Shown: positions 25,801 through 34,398 of the stretch, in pieces
Numbering within the stretch: the stretch's first letter is position 1
How the letters are laid out: each line of letters starts with the position of its first letter
Source of the DNA: an uncultured Planctomycetaceae bacterium
GTDB lineage: Bacteria > Planctomycetota > Planctomycetia > Pirellulales > Thermoguttaceae
NCBI GenBank assembly: GCA_947307005.1
Contig: CAMZHY010000002.1
Location: 1 to 37,464, forward strand
Length of the DNA stretch: 37,464 bases
Reading direction: 5' to 3'
The notes under the pieces: generated by a model
What the model saw: only the letters and a program-made list of their open reading frames with translations
The model's database searches: none
What the model was told of the DNA's origin: nothing
Made by a program: the position numbers and the translations under genes

Positions 25801-26926
25801 GAATATCGGCGCCGATTATCTTGCTGAAAACGTCAGCGCGCAAGTTTTCACGCTGACCGTTAAAGCGACGAAGCAGACGCGCGGCGAGGACGGAGCGTAT
25901 GTCGACGGCAAGCATGCGACGAAAGAGTATGAAATCCTCGTCGCCAATTCCTCCGCGACCACGCTGGAAAAACCGACGATCGCCCCCGTCGCCGCGCAGA
26001 CCGTCGAAGCGGGGAAGAAACTCGAGTTCACCGTTTCCGCGACGCTTCCGGAAGGTTCGCAGGCGAAGGGCGTTCGCTACGACTTTGCCGACGACGCCGT
26101 CGTTCCCGAGGGAATGTCGATCGACGGAACGACGGGCGCCGTAACGTACGAAGTTCCAAGCGATTATTTCGCGACCGTCGAACCGGACAAGGATTCCGTG
26201 ACGACGAAGGTTGCGATTCAGGCGCAGACCGTCGTTTCCGAAACCGTCGACGCGGACAATTTCGGCGGTTCCGCGACGACCGAGGTCGAAATTACCGTGA
26301 CGCGTCCCAAAGAAGTCGACCCCGCCCTCGACACGTGGCAGGGATGGTTCAACAAGTGGCTCGATATGACGCAGGAGCGATACGATTCTCACGCGTCGAA
26401 TCTTTCGACGTATCTCAGCGCGTATCTCGCCGCCGTCGAGGCGCGCAACGCTCAAATCGCCGAGGCGGTCGCCAAATATCAGGCGGGCGAGTCGTCGATG
26501 ACGGAACTCCTTAAAGCGCGTACCGAAGCGCAAACGACCTTCAACGGAGCGACGGCAACCGCGCTGTCGGAACTCGAAACCGCCGACGCCGCCGTCGAGA
26601 CGAAGTACGCCGAGACGGTCGCGACGATGAACGAAGCGTATCAGCGTCTGGACGAAGCTAATAAAACGCCCGACGACGCCAAGGAGCAAACGAAGAAGGC
26701 GACCTCCGACGTTAATTCGGAACGTCTCGCGAATTGGACGGGCAATTCGAATTTCCGCCTCCATAATAAAGCGACGGACGTTCGCGTCGGACTTGACTGC
26801 CAATCCGCGATCAAAATGTGGCGCGCTGGATATTCGGCGATGTATTCCGGGAGTCGTATCTACGAAGCGATTTATTCCGATCCGAGCTTTATCGACGACG
26901 TCGCGACGGAAGTCGACGCGCAGTGA
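22889..26926 (+). CDS. Large secreted cyclophilin / Ig-like repeat protein with planctomycete extracellular motif
   Basis: An exported or surface protein of 1345 residues. I start at the ATG at 22889 (GGGAAG five bases before) rather than the track GTG at 22883. The basic N-terminus ends in LRLFETLEARQMLDA, the planctomycete extracellular signal-like motif. Residues about 95-235 form a cyclophilin-type peptidyl-prolyl isomerase: LSIHRILSDFMFQGGSPEGD, GTVAYANNGPGTSDAQFYVM and YLDGSYNVFGYVVDGYDVVD, with the catalytic Arg and the Gln kept. A beta-rich stretch follows (about 270-580). Next come about five He_PIG/cadherin-like repeats (about 590-1145), recognised by recurring PEGM-ID--TG-V-W-I-SDYL wording. 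The end (about 1150-1345) is Ala/Glu-rich and helical, then a compact Trp/Tyr-rich tail. Function is probably adhesion, cell-surface structure or folding of surface proteins; this is inferred. Confidence 0.85.
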   Translation: MDFSSAFRRLFSQKTRRESGRREDGSVRRLRLFETLEARQMLDAASIYETLPEIITIAETDQTYHYAIEGKSSEIIDASSVNGLTASLPEGPQVAFTVLETKTNGAVSTLGEVVVQLFSAPNEAPVSSNHFLDLVADGYYDGLSIHRILSDFMFQGGSPEGDGIGGSGLSIVDEHSDVLTHSRRGTVAYANNGPGTSDAQFYVMFDAAKYLDGSYNVFGYVVDGYDVVDYLETVDVVENARGEKSVPVDSYTFSNFHVVDANDVSSGVLRLVADENASGSTTVSLMTTFASGESEMQETTVYVGNEGLADYIRATLDEIDFDITAGESIAVSLPKEFGGYDVTYAISVNEDAARYGLTTAFTPPASNPDAQDPWTDFTIKTDRAGAQTLNLSIVAKVNESIYAGTVDKSEFDESAYGGNYQFYEDTRTETEYEYDSATGQFKPIVSDIPVVHVYKILNLSATATQDVVVSPVTPEVSMVADSVANYDGVMYTASSFLNGDVVFSIDVYRFDEPPMQDDELLVALDGEQYAYSRAYHAYNEETGLDRYEIKLSLDHELTEGAHTLTVQDAQSAPTLGESAVLKFNYDPTSLAFVDFPSTVTASVGVAGSVNLATNKTDADGSQRDDVAFSFVDSTAVSSFLTLSEDGVLQWIAPTEAMIGTYDVVVQATDALGRVATSPMTFTVAGALTFADFDDVDAATGSAYLGQVSAYDASDPEAVVRYELVDETNLVINPTTGVLSWAIPSDYLAGGVKTRLYDFTVKATKMVEQEDGSYVDSEGASVSKKFTLTITNAAFEEDATLLPTWKTIEPQTATAGTPITVATVETAPAGVTAVEYRFTTDAPEGMSIDSNGDVKWTTTEDYFGNTTTPSRTYNVGVAARSIVGATDKTIDYTDSTETSLTIKLVNPKYEEAEPILNDLAADELVTHTDATFTATITATDPNGTADRIVYAIVNQTVPEGMTLDATSGALTWNIGADYLAENVSAQVFTLTVKATKQTRGEDGAYVDGKHATKEYEILVANSSATTLEKPTIAPVAAQTVEAGKKLEFTVSATLPEGSQAKGVRYDFADDAVVPEGMSIDGTTGAVTYEVPSDYFATVEPDKDSVTTKVAIQAQTVVSETVDADNFGGSATTEVEITVTRPKEVDPALDTWQGWFNKWLDMTQERYDSHASNLSTYLSAYLAAVEARNAQIAEAVAKYQAGESSMTELLKARTEAQTTFNGATATALSELETADAAVETKYAETVATMNEAYQRLDEANKTPDDAKEQTKKATSDVNSERLANWTGNSNFRLHNKATDVRVGLDCQSAIKMWRAGYSAMYSGSRIYEAIYSDPSFIDDVATEVDAQ

Positions 26927-27010
26927 TCGAACGATCGTAAAGCGCGGCGCCTAGAAAGCGGGGCGTCGAGCGACCTCCCCAAAAACGGGCGACCGTCGAG
27001 TTGCCGTTAA

Positions 27011-27052
27011 CGAAAAAGCGCGAGAAGACTGAATCTTCTCGCGCTTTATTCG
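27011..27052. terminator. Bidirectional terminator between the surface protein and the glycan cluster
   Basis: AAAGCGCGAGAAGA (27015-27028) pairs with TCTTCTCGCGCTTT (27034-27047) over 14 bp with a 5 nt loop. The stem extends past one bulged A with CGAA/TTCG. It lies between convergent genes and has A/T runs on both sides. Confidence 0.88.
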
Positions 27053-27063
27053 TTTTGACGGCG

Positions 27064-29163
27064 CTATTCCGTCGTCGTTTTGTCTTTATCCTGAACTTCC
27101 GTTTTGACTTTCTTGCGAATCTTCGAAGAACTCTGGCGTTCGGTATAGGGGAAATAAACGATATCCGCGCCAATTTTCCGCAGCTGTTTCTGTTCCATTT
27201 TCCAGTAATCGTTATTGCGGTAATCGTCGCCGGAGAAGAAGCAGTCAAAGGGACGGCGTTTTATTTCTTCCAATCGGGAAGGAGTGTCCTCAATGCAGAC
27301 GACTTCGTCGACGCCTTGAACGGCGGCAAGAATCTGCATCCGTTCCTCCAGCGGAATAATCGGTTTCTTTTTCTTGTATTGCCATACTAATTCGTCGCTT
27401 AAAACGGCGACGCGAAGATATCCGCAATGTTCTTTGGCGCGCTGGATCAGTCGCAGGTGCCCAATATGGAACATATCGAACACCCCCATGAGCAGACCAA
27501 CGGGGTAATACCCTTCTCGCCGAATCTTTCGACTTGCCAGCAACGTTTTTCTTCGTCGCTCGATCGCCTCTCGGTCGACCTCAGACCAGCGGTAGACTTG
27601 GCGCAGCGTGTCGCTCCGCCGCGTTTTTTTAAGGAAAGCTCTCTCGCGCTCCTCGTACTCCTCCCAGCGCGCTTCAATGAGATAACGCCGCTTCATTTCC
27701 TCTAAGGGCGCCAATTGTTCAAGTTCCGGGACGCGCCAATACGCGTAGCGTAAGGCGCGGAACAGAACGTAGCCCGCCGGACAGTTCGGCTGGACGAACT
27801 CTTGGTCGAAATATAACGGCGTCCCGTCGACCCAGAAGACGTTAAATGGCGTCATGTCGATATAGCCGTTTTCAAGGACGACGTCCGCCGCGCGGTCTCC
27901 GGTTTGAACGTGCGGCGAGGAGCGAAGAATATCGCGCTCAAGTTGGTCGTAGATCGCCAACAACGAATCTCTATCTTGGAGACGTTCCAAATATTCCAAT
28001 AGCGTCGATTCCTTCCGTCGCGGCATGCGAATAACGCCGTTCTTGAGAAGGTCTTGTTCGATAACGGGAAGTCCTTTAGCGCGAAGCTCTTCCTGAGTTT
28101 TATATAGCCGTCGCAACGTCGCCGCGCCTTCGGGGTAGAGGGGCGCCTTTTCCACGACGCCGTCGGCGTAAAGTCGGACGACGGCGCTTCGTTTCTTTCC
28201 TCGATCGGCGGATAAAACGACGCGGTCGACGGCGCCGAGGGAATCGCGCGTCGCATAGTCCTCCGACGCCGTATACAGGATCATTGCGTAATCCGCCATG
28301 GCGGGCGCCAGCCCCTCGCGGAACAGCGCGTCGTAGAGCGACTGTCCGGTTTCTAAAAGCGTCGGACTGTTCCAGGGGTCTAACGTAAAAAGTCGGTCGT
28401 CCAAACCGCGTCCGGGCTGTTCGCGCTCCGTGTAGATCGCCAGCGGGAAGAACGCGTTGGGGAAGGGATAGAAACAGCGTCGCGGACTCAGACCCGCGCG
28501 AAGAGCGAAAGCGTCGAACTCAGCGCGAGAGTATAACCCTTTTACACCGCCGTCGACGGCGGAAAACGGGACTGTCGCCCTGTCGTCCACGCCGCCGCGC
28601 CAGTAGCGCAGACCAAAGCGATTGTCGAAGCCCGCCAGAAGAAATCCGTCGTTTTTCAGCAATCTTGCGCACTGAGACCAAAGCGCGTCTTCTCTTCCGA
28701 TAAAGCCCTTAGGCGTTCGGGCGAGGACGATCCCGTCGTACGGCTCTTCCGGTTCAAGACTGAGTAAATCTTGACGCAACACTCGGAGTCGTTTCGACCG
28801 TTCGTAACGTCGTTGGAGCGCGTCGGCGCGAATTTCGTTCCACTCGACGGCGTCGACGCTTGCGCCGACGCCAAGCAGTCCGCCGGTCAACGCGCCGAAG
28901 CCGGCGCCCAGTTCCAGAATCCGACAGTTCCTGGGCAAAGGGAGCCAGCCGAGGAGTCCCCGGCGAAGGCTGGAAAGACTCCAGTAGGTCGACGGATCCT
29001 CGCAATTCGCGATAGCTTTGTCGTAATCCGGCGTTTTCGCGTCCGATATAATCTGCGCGATATATTTGTCTCGTTGAAGATTCACAGTCTCTGCGTTGTT
29101 TCTCTTGTCGACGAAGTCCGTTTGCGAACCTTGTCGTCGTTTATGGTTCCGAACAATGCGCAA
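27064..29163 (-). CDS. Trifunctional fusion: SAM methyltransferase / choline-kinase-like / cytidylyltransferase
   Basis: Three domains in 699 residues. (1) Class I SAM methyltransferase, about 55-230, motif I LELGAGFGALTGG (about 83-95); the following FDNRFGLRYWRGG wording occurs in methyltransferases of surface-glycan loci. (2) A kinase-like domain, about 310-460, resembling the APH/choline kinase fold: VVEKAPLYPEGAAT near the Lys strand, IDMTPFNVFW (D436, N441) where kinases have HxDLxxxN, and YFDQEF (D453) at the metal-binding position. (3) A nucleotidyltransferase, about 553-690, like TagD/Pcyt2: GVFDMFHIGH (560-569), FFSGDDYRNNDYW and PYTERQSSSKIRK. The start is TTG, 13 bp after licD, with a poor ribosome site, suggesting translational coupling. 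The likely product is a CDP-activated alcohol for LicD to transfer. Substrate and kinase activity are inferred. Confidence 0.85.
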   Translation of the reverse strand: MRIVRNHKRRQGSQTDFVDKRNNAETVNLQRDKYIAQIISDAKTPDYDKAIANCEDPSTYWSLSSLRRGLLGWLPLPRNCRILELGAGFGALTGGLLGVGASVDAVEWNEIRADALQRRYERSKRLRVLRQDLLSLEPEEPYDGIVLARTPKGFIGREDALWSQCARLLKNDGFLLAGFDNRFGLRYWRGGVDDRATVPFSAVDGGVKGLYSRAEFDAFALRAGLSPRRCFYPFPNAFFPLAIYTEREQPGRGLDDRLFTLDPWNSPTLLETGQSLYDALFREGLAPAMADYAMILYTASEDYATRDSLGAVDRVVLSADRGKKRSAVVRLYADGVVEKAPLYPEGAATLRRLYKTQEELRAKGLPVIEQDLLKNGVIRMPRRKESTLLEYLERLQDRDSLLAIYDQLERDILRSSPHVQTGDRAADVVLENGYIDMTPFNVFWVDGTPLYFDQEFVQPNCPAGYVLFRALRYAYWRVPELEQLAPLEEMKRRYLIEARWEEYEERERAFLKKTRRSDTLRQVYRWSEVDREAIERRRKTLLASRKIRREGYYPVGLLMGVFDMFHIGHLRLIQRAKEHCGYLRVAVLSDELVWQYKKKKPIIPLEERMQILAAVQGVDEVVCIEDTPSRLEEIKRRPFDCFFSGDDYRNNDYWKMEQKQLRKIGADIVYFPYTERQSSSKIRKKVKTEVQDKDKTTTE

Positions 29164-29176
29164 GAATCCGGCGGAA

Positions 29177-30082
29177 TCAGACGTTGGCGAAAGGCGTCGG
29201 AGATCCGTTTTCGCCGTTTACTTCATCCGCGTCTTGAGTTAGATAATGCGTATAATCCCGATGCGCGTCAAAAGTAACGCCGCCCAAAAACTCTTGGTGT
29301 CCCTTTCGTTTTTCGACGGGGGGCGGAGTCATATAATCTCTGTACATAAGGCGTAGTAATTTGTCGTAAGCGACTGGCGCGACGAAAGATTTTCCCGCAA
29401 GCTCGACCCTTGTATAGTCGACCCAGTCGGCGGCGTCGAATTTGGGGGTAAAAGCCGAAACGTCGAGCGTGCAACACTTTTTCTTACGCTCAGGGGAGAC
29501 GCACGCCAATCGAAACAATCCCATGCTCAAGACGCGCCGCAACCCCCTCGGCAGCAGAGAACACGCCTTGCCGAGAAATCGCGCGCGTTTCTGTTCGGGA
29601 TAGCCGGCCACTCTCCAGAAATCGACGCAGCGTAGCGCGCTCGCCAGACCTAACGTCGTTCGCTGCAACCGATAGCCGATCCGCGTGTTGGCGACGCCGA
29701 TCATTGGATAGATATCGAGCGCGATTCCGTGGTTAATCTGGAGCTTCGACAGTTCTTTGCGCATATACGTCGTTCCCTTTCGGTACATGCGCATCCAAAG
29801 CCACGGATGCTGCGGAGTGTTCCCGAGATCCTGAATCGCGTACTTTTCGCCCAGTTCCTTTTGGGCGATCTTAAAGAACCGGCGATAGTCTTCGATCGGC
29901 GTCATGAGATCGGCGTCGTCGTCCCATGGAATAAAATCATGTTCCCGAATCGCGCCAAGCAACGTTCCGCAATAGATAGAATAACGCAGGTTGTGTCGTT
30001 GGCACAATGCGTCGATATCCTCAAGCATTTCGAGCAGCGTCGCATGCAATTCGCCAAGTCCATGCTCCGTCGCTTGTGTCAT
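29177..30082 (-). CDS. LicD-family phosphotransferase
   Basis: LicD proteins transfer phosphocholine, or another phospho-alcohol, from its CDP form to sugars of cell-surface glycans. The 301 residues contain the family core RYSIYCGTLLGAIREHDFIP followed by WDDDADLMTPIEDYRRF (about residues 32-69), where the Asp cluster is thought to bind metal. A second conserved stretch, INHGIALDIYPMIG, lies near 136-149. The C-terminus has FVAPVAYDKLLRLMYRDYMT, also typical. AAGGGA lies before the ATG. The next gene follows after 13 bp and encodes a kinase-like and a cytidylyltransferase domain, exactly the activities needed to make a LicD substrate. No signal peptide. Confidence 0.92.
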   Translation of the reverse strand: MTQATEHGLGELHATLLEMLEDIDALCQRHNLRYSIYCGTLLGAIREHDFIPWDDDADLMTPIEDYRRFFKIAQKELGEKYAIQDLGNTPQHPWLWMRMYRKGTTYMRKELSKLQINHGIALDIYPMIGVANTRIGYRLQRTTLGLASALRCVDFWRVAGYPEQKRARFLGKACSLLPRGLRRVLSMGLFRLACVSPERKKKCCTLDVSAFTPKFDAADWVDYTRVELAGKSFVAPVAYDKLLRLMYRDYMTPPPVEKRKGHQEFLGGVTFDAHRDYTHYLTQDADEVNGENGSPTPFANV

Positions 30083-30530
30083 GTCGCGTCCCTTATTCTA
30101 GCGCAAGCGTTTCGTCGTTGAGAATCGGGCGCGGCGACGTCAAGAGTTCCGTCGGCGGCCGTTCGTAAGGCGTCGTTGAAGATTCTTACCACGCGAACGA
30201 AGGGGTGCGTTCGACGGGGTCCGAATTGCGGGAGATAGAGGGCGGGGCCCTTCTAAAAGCCGTCCTTCTTGAAGGAAAGTTCGTCTTAAAAAAAGACCAA
30301 ACTCCCCAGCGTCGCATATTTTATTTACATTCTTATATGAATCAAGGAAGACGTCAAGTTTTCCCCATTTGATTTACGAGACGTCAAAGCGTTGAGATTC
30401 TCTTTCGCCGTCGTGAACGACCTACGGCTGAGAACGCTTTCTTTTCAGAAACGGTCGGCGTTCGAAAGGATTCGGCCCTTCCTCCCCGACGAGACGTCCT
30501 TTACGTTGAAAATCCTTTGTAAAGGATTGA
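30083..30530. other. Intergenic region of the glycan cluster (448 bp)
   Basis: No gene seen. An 18-base palindrome, AATCCTTT-gt-AAAGGATT (30511-30528), directly follows the stop of the HAD gene and on the minus strand runs into TTTTC, so it may be a weak terminator. A poor promoter for licD could be TTGACG (30352-30357), 16 bp, TAAGAA on the minus strand. Confidence 0.5.
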
Positions 30531-32930
30531 TTAAGTTCCCGTCGGCATCGCTTGTTTGATCATATCGTCATAATAAAAATTATCGACGTCATATAGATTG
30601 ATAGAAGCGCACAGATTAAAGAACAATTCCTTGTCCATTGTTTCCACCGACCGACCGTCGCGATACAGCCGATCAAAGAACGCGTCAAAGTATTGGCGCG
30701 CGTATTCGTGAATTTTTTGAATTCGATCCATCACTTTCCGGGATCTGACTTCCTCCGCAAGAACAATGGTTCCGCCGTCGCCGACGTAATCGAGCGACGG
30801 TTCCGGAGAGGTGAAGTATCCCTCGATCTTCATCAGCGTGTCAAAACTCATCAGATCGTTATCGAGAAAATAGCGGATATTCTCGTCATACTTCGAGACG
30901 TGGTTGGGGAGTCCAACGTAGTATCCGTCCATTTTTATGATGTTTTTGTCCAGCATCATCTGGGCGTTGCCTTCCGAAACGAAATCCATGATCGCGCATT
31001 TTTTCCCCTGCAATCCCTCGCGAGCCAAGTAGTTCCGGTAGTTTTCGCGGTATTGTTCCGCTTCCTCGCGAATCGTCTGTTCGTGCATGAAATAATAATC
31101 TTTCGACGATTCGCCGCCGTAAGGAAGCAGTTTTTCTTCCGGAATTCGAAACAACTGACGCAACTGCCTTGGCGGATCGTTTTTGAAAGGTAAAGTGAAG
31201 AAATAATTGAGCAGTTTAAAATTGTCCATGACGGTTAAAAGAGCCGCGCGCCGATTCAGATAAAAGTATTTGCTCGGCGGCAATTCTTCTGGAAATCGAC
31301 GTTGCAACCGGTCGTAAACGTCCTGAGGCATCCAGCCGTCTCTTGAAGAAAAGAGGAAATAATCGTATCCTTTCCCCTTCAGTTCGCCGATCGCCCACAG
31401 CAGATACCCGACAACCAGCGGCGCGACGATCATATTGGCGATCCGAAGATCGTCGTTGGGCGCAAAGGGATCGTCAAACCCGAAAGCGACTCCTAGCCCT
31501 AAAATCTTACGCTCCGTAAGATTGAGATTCCTTTCAAAAATCTCCGCGTAGCCGTTCTTCTTAGCTGTTTCTAGACCGCTCGGGACGTAAAAGGCGTCCA
31601 GACCGAACTTTTGGGCCGACATATAATCTGAGAAATAATTGTCTCCGACGTGCAGGACCGATTCGCCGTTTTTCCGAAGTTCTCGTAATTCTTCGAAGAG
31701 CCCCTCGTGCTTGAATACTCTAAATTCGTTGGAGATAATCAGCGTTTGGTATCCCGTTATCCCGTTTTTTTCCAAGAGATCTCGCATAAAAGCGGGGTCC
31801 AGATACATGTCGCTAACGAGGGCGATCGTTTTGTTTCGGCTTTTGGCGTGTTCAAAAACTTCCGTCATACTGCGACGGGGAAAGATAACGTCGGTTTCCG
31901 TTTGCAGTTCGGTCCGACGTAAAGTTTCGATCGTCTGATCGTCGTATTTACAGTTCTCTTTCAGCCAGTCGTACATTTCGTCCAGGGTAAGTCTCGGAGA
32001 AACCTTCTGGATATGGGATCTGGCTTCCGCAAACCCGCTAACGCCCGTCTGTTCTTCCACCATCTCGAAGACGTCGTTGGGATTCAGAACTGTTCTTTTG
32101 ATCAACGTGTCAAAGACGTCAAAGGAAATAACGTCATGCTGATCGATAGCTTCTAAGAGTTGATTTCGATCAACATGGTAGTCGGCGTCGTCGGCGGCGG
32201 TCGAGACTTTGAATTGAAAAACAAAATATCTGAGCAAACGCGAGTCAAAACCGTATTCTCGCGGGATGATCCCGTCTCTCAGAACGTCTCGACCGATATG
32301 AATGATTCTTTTCCCCGGATAGCTCTCTAGTAACTGCAGAAAAAAGGGTCCGCTGTCCACGCCTTCGAGCGCGCTTCCTTCGACGGCGATTCCTTCCCTT
32401 ATAAGGGAATCGATTTGCTCCTTATTTTCCCAGAGGAAAAGGACCGTTTTCCCCTGGCTTTTTAACCAATGATAGAGGATGAGAAACCTGCGTCTCAGCA
32501 CCCAACGTCCCTTTGTTGCGATATAATCCGCCGCAACGTTGGTCATCGACAGGGAAACGACGTCGTATTCCGCGAGCATTTCTTTCCATTGAGGAATCGT
32601 TACGTGTTCCTGCTCGATCAGTTCGCGTCGCGTTTCGATCATATCGACGCCCAAGATATCGAAGAGCGGAGTTCCCTGTTTCTCGCAAGATTCGCGGATG
32701 GCGTTGTAATCCGGTTCGCCTTCTCGCCGCCGATCGGTTAAGATCACGAGCTCGGCGTCTTTGGGCGCTTCGGAAGCCTCCGGTTCCAGGACGCGATAGA
32801 AGTGATAATCTGAATCAAAACGGCGCGTTATCGCGTCTAGATATTCGCCGGGATACAGCGCGATTCGCCGTCCCTTGAAGCGACGGAAACGCTCGTCAAA
32901 ATTTTGCAGGATATAATCCAATTCCGTCAT
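30531..32930 (-). CDS. Large HAD-superfamily protein of glycan clusters (COG5610-like)
   Basis: A 799-residue protein of a family often found next to glycosyltransferases; its substrate is not known. Residues about 265-450 form a haloacid dehalogenase domain with the full set of motifs: FDVFDTLI (270-277, nucleophile Asp), LVSDMYL (371-377), a Lys in RVFKHEG (about 404-410) and HVGDNYFSD (427-435). The C-terminal half (about 490-799) carries the wording YDYFLFSSRDGWMPQDVYDR and YFYLNRRAALLTVM seen in this family, where its role is unknown. The N-terminal 250 residues look like a Rossmann-type module (KGRRIALYPGEY, AELVILTDRR) plus a second HAD-like fold lacking the catalytic Asp pair. It probably acts as a phosphatase or phosphotransferase on a glycan intermediate; that is inferred. 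The ribosome site is weak. Confidence 0.85.
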   Translation of the reverse strand: MTELDYILQNFDERFRRFKGRRIALYPGEYLDAITRRFDSDYHFYRVLEPEASEAPKDAELVILTDRRREGEPDYNAIRESCEKQGTPLFDILGVDMIETRRELIEQEHVTIPQWKEMLAEYDVVSLSMTNVAADYIATKGRWVLRRRFLILYHWLKSQGKTVLFLWENKEQIDSLIREGIAVEGSALEGVDSGPFFLQLLESYPGKRIIHIGRDVLRDGIIPREYGFDSRLLRYFVFQFKVSTAADDADYHVDRNQLLEAIDQHDVISFDVFDTLIKRTVLNPNDVFEMVEEQTGVSGFAEARSHIQKVSPRLTLDEMYDWLKENCKYDDQTIETLRRTELQTETDVIFPRRSMTEVFEHAKSRNKTIALVSDMYLDPAFMRDLLEKNGITGYQTLIISNEFRVFKHEGLFEELRELRKNGESVLHVGDNYFSDYMSAQKFGLDAFYVPSGLETAKKNGYAEIFERNLNLTERKILGLGVAFGFDDPFAPNDDLRIANMIVAPLVVGYLLWAIGELKGKGYDYFLFSSRDGWMPQDVYDRLQRRFPEELPPSKYFYLNRRAALLTVMDNFKLLNYFFTLPFKNDPPRQLRQLFRIPEEKLLPYGGESSKDYYFMHEQTIREEAEQYRENYRNYLAREGLQGKKCAIMDFVSEGNAQMMLDKNIIKMDGYYVGLPNHVSKYDENIRYFLDNDLMSFDTLMKIEGYFTSPEPSLDYVGDGGTIVLAEEVRSRKVMDRIQKIHEYARQYFDAFFDRLYRDGRSVETMDKELFFNLCASINLYDVDNFYYDDMIKQAMPTGT

Positions 32931-33117
32931 CGTTCTTTATGAAAACCTAATTGCAAAGTCTTTCGACGATTCGCTTCTCAATGTCGCTAAAATTCTGATT
33001 TCTACCGCAGTCTTTCCCAAAACAAAACGATTGGTCGCCGACAAACGACGGTAATATTCGTGAAACGATAAAGTCGTTCCGTCGTTTTCTTTGAAAAATA
33101 AAATGGGCGCCTTGAAT

Positions 33118-34398
33118 TCAGTTTGCCCATGGAGGGAATGCGGCGGAAAGCTTTCGATGGGACATGCAGGGGATATTTCGCTTCTCTAACAAGGCGCTGA
33201 TCTCTTCCCAGACGGTTGGATTGGTCGCGACGATAACGACGGCGTCGTCGGGAATCGCCGTTTCGTCTAATCCTAGAACGTTCCTGCCCATAACGACCGA
33301 CGGCGCGTTCTCCGGTTCGTTGGTCAAAAAGCCTCCCATAAGAACGTTGTAGCGTTCCAACATTTCACAAGTCGTCCGACCCAGAGGACCGACCCCGTAA
33401 ACATACGCGACTCTGTATTTCCGAATCTCTTCAAGAGCCTCTGGATTGATGGAATAACGTCCGTTTTCACCCAGGTCTAAACGAACGTGGGCCATGAAGT
33501 ACCGATATATCGTTTTATCGGGTTCTTTAACGAAGGCTTCCTCCAGGTTGTATTTGTCTTTGAGCATCTCGTAAATGGAAATCGCGCAATTATACATATT
33601 GACGACGTTGGCTTCCGCCGCGTAAACATGCAATCCCCGTTTGGCGATGAACTCGTTCATGTAGTAGATGTTCATCAGGTATCCATGCAAATTTTTCGGC
33701 GTTTTCGGACTGGTCATGACCGAATTCGAACGGATTCGCAACGTGAAATACTGTTTTCGAACGTATCGAACTCTCTTGGCGGTAAGCGTCCCCGCAAACG
33801 CGAAAAATTCGTCCTCGTGTTCGCAACCTTCTACGTTGCGGACGCCGTTTTGCTGAAGAGATTCCTTGCGCCAGAAGATTCGTTGGGGATAGCTCGTCCA
33901 TTCGTACTGACGGATAAAGTCTTCCATCAGCTCGATTCCAGTGACAACTTCGTCTCGGTATTTCCCCTGTCGCAGAGAGAACGGCGGGACGTGGGCCTTT
34001 CTTAACTCTTCGCTCTCATAATGTTCTTTGCTGTCAAAGAAGATGGCGTCGAGATTGTCTCGATCCGCTAAACAGGAGAGTTCCTCGAGCGTTTCCGGTT
34101 CGATCATATCGTCGGAATCCAGAAAGTAAAGGTATTTCCCGGTCGAGCGCTCCATGCCGCGGTTGCGCGCGAATCCCTGTCGGCGGTTTTCGGGGAGATG
34201 GACGGGCTTTACCCTGTCGTCGCGCGAGGCGTATTCGTCTAGTATTTTGCCGCAACGATCGGGGGAGCAGTCGTCGACGGCGATGATCTCAATATCGCGT
34301 AGAGTTTGATTTAACACGCTGTCAAGACAAGCGGAAAGGTACTTTTCCGTATTATAGACCGGAATAATAACGCTGACTTTGGGATTTGACGAATTCAT
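33118..34398 (-). CDS. GT2 glycosyltransferase with C-terminal Rossmann-like module (copy 1)
   Basis: Residues 1-210 form a GT-A family 2 transferase: VSVIIPVYNTEKYLSACLDS, IIAVDD (UDP/NDP site), RQGFARNRGMERSTGKYLYF, the metal-binding FLDSDD (about 93-98) and HEDEFF (about 194-199) at the catalytic base position. A helical stretch links this to a C-terminal module (about 326-410) with YRVAYVYGVGPLG, GGFLTN and VVIVATNPTVWEEI. This resembles the PglD/Rossmann-like domain found fused to glycan enzymes. Donor and acceptor are unknown. It is a close paralogue of the next two genes and shares its last residues (SAAFPPWA) with the decayed copy at 36190-37319 but not with copy 2. Confidence 0.93.
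   Translation of the reverse strand: MNSSNPKVSVIIPVYNTEKYLSACLDSVLNQTLRDIEIIAVDDCSPDRCGKILDEYASRDDRVKPVHLPENRRQGFARNRGMERSTGKYLYFLDSDDMIEPETLEELSCLADRDNLDAIFFDSKEHYESEELRKAHVPPFSLRQGKYRDEVVTGIELMEDFIRQYEWTSYPQRIFWRKESLQQNGVRNVEGCEHEDEFFAFAGTLTAKRVRYVRKQYFTLRIRSNSVMTSPKTPKNLHGYLMNIYYMNEFIAKRGLHVYAAEANVVNMYNCAISIYEMLKDKYNLEEAFVKEPDKTIYRYFMAHVRLDLGENGRYSINPEALEEIRKYRVAYVYGVGPLGRTTCEMLERYNVLMGGFLTNEPENAPSVVMGRNVLGLDETAIPDDAVVIVATNPTVWEEISALLEKRNIPCMSHRKLSAAFPPWAN

Noticed and set aside
24398-26803. 801-residue minus-strand ORF
   Set aside because: It lies wholly antisense to the large surface protein, is Arg-rich without any domain, and results from the scarcity of stop triplets opposite GAC/GCG/TCG-rich codons.
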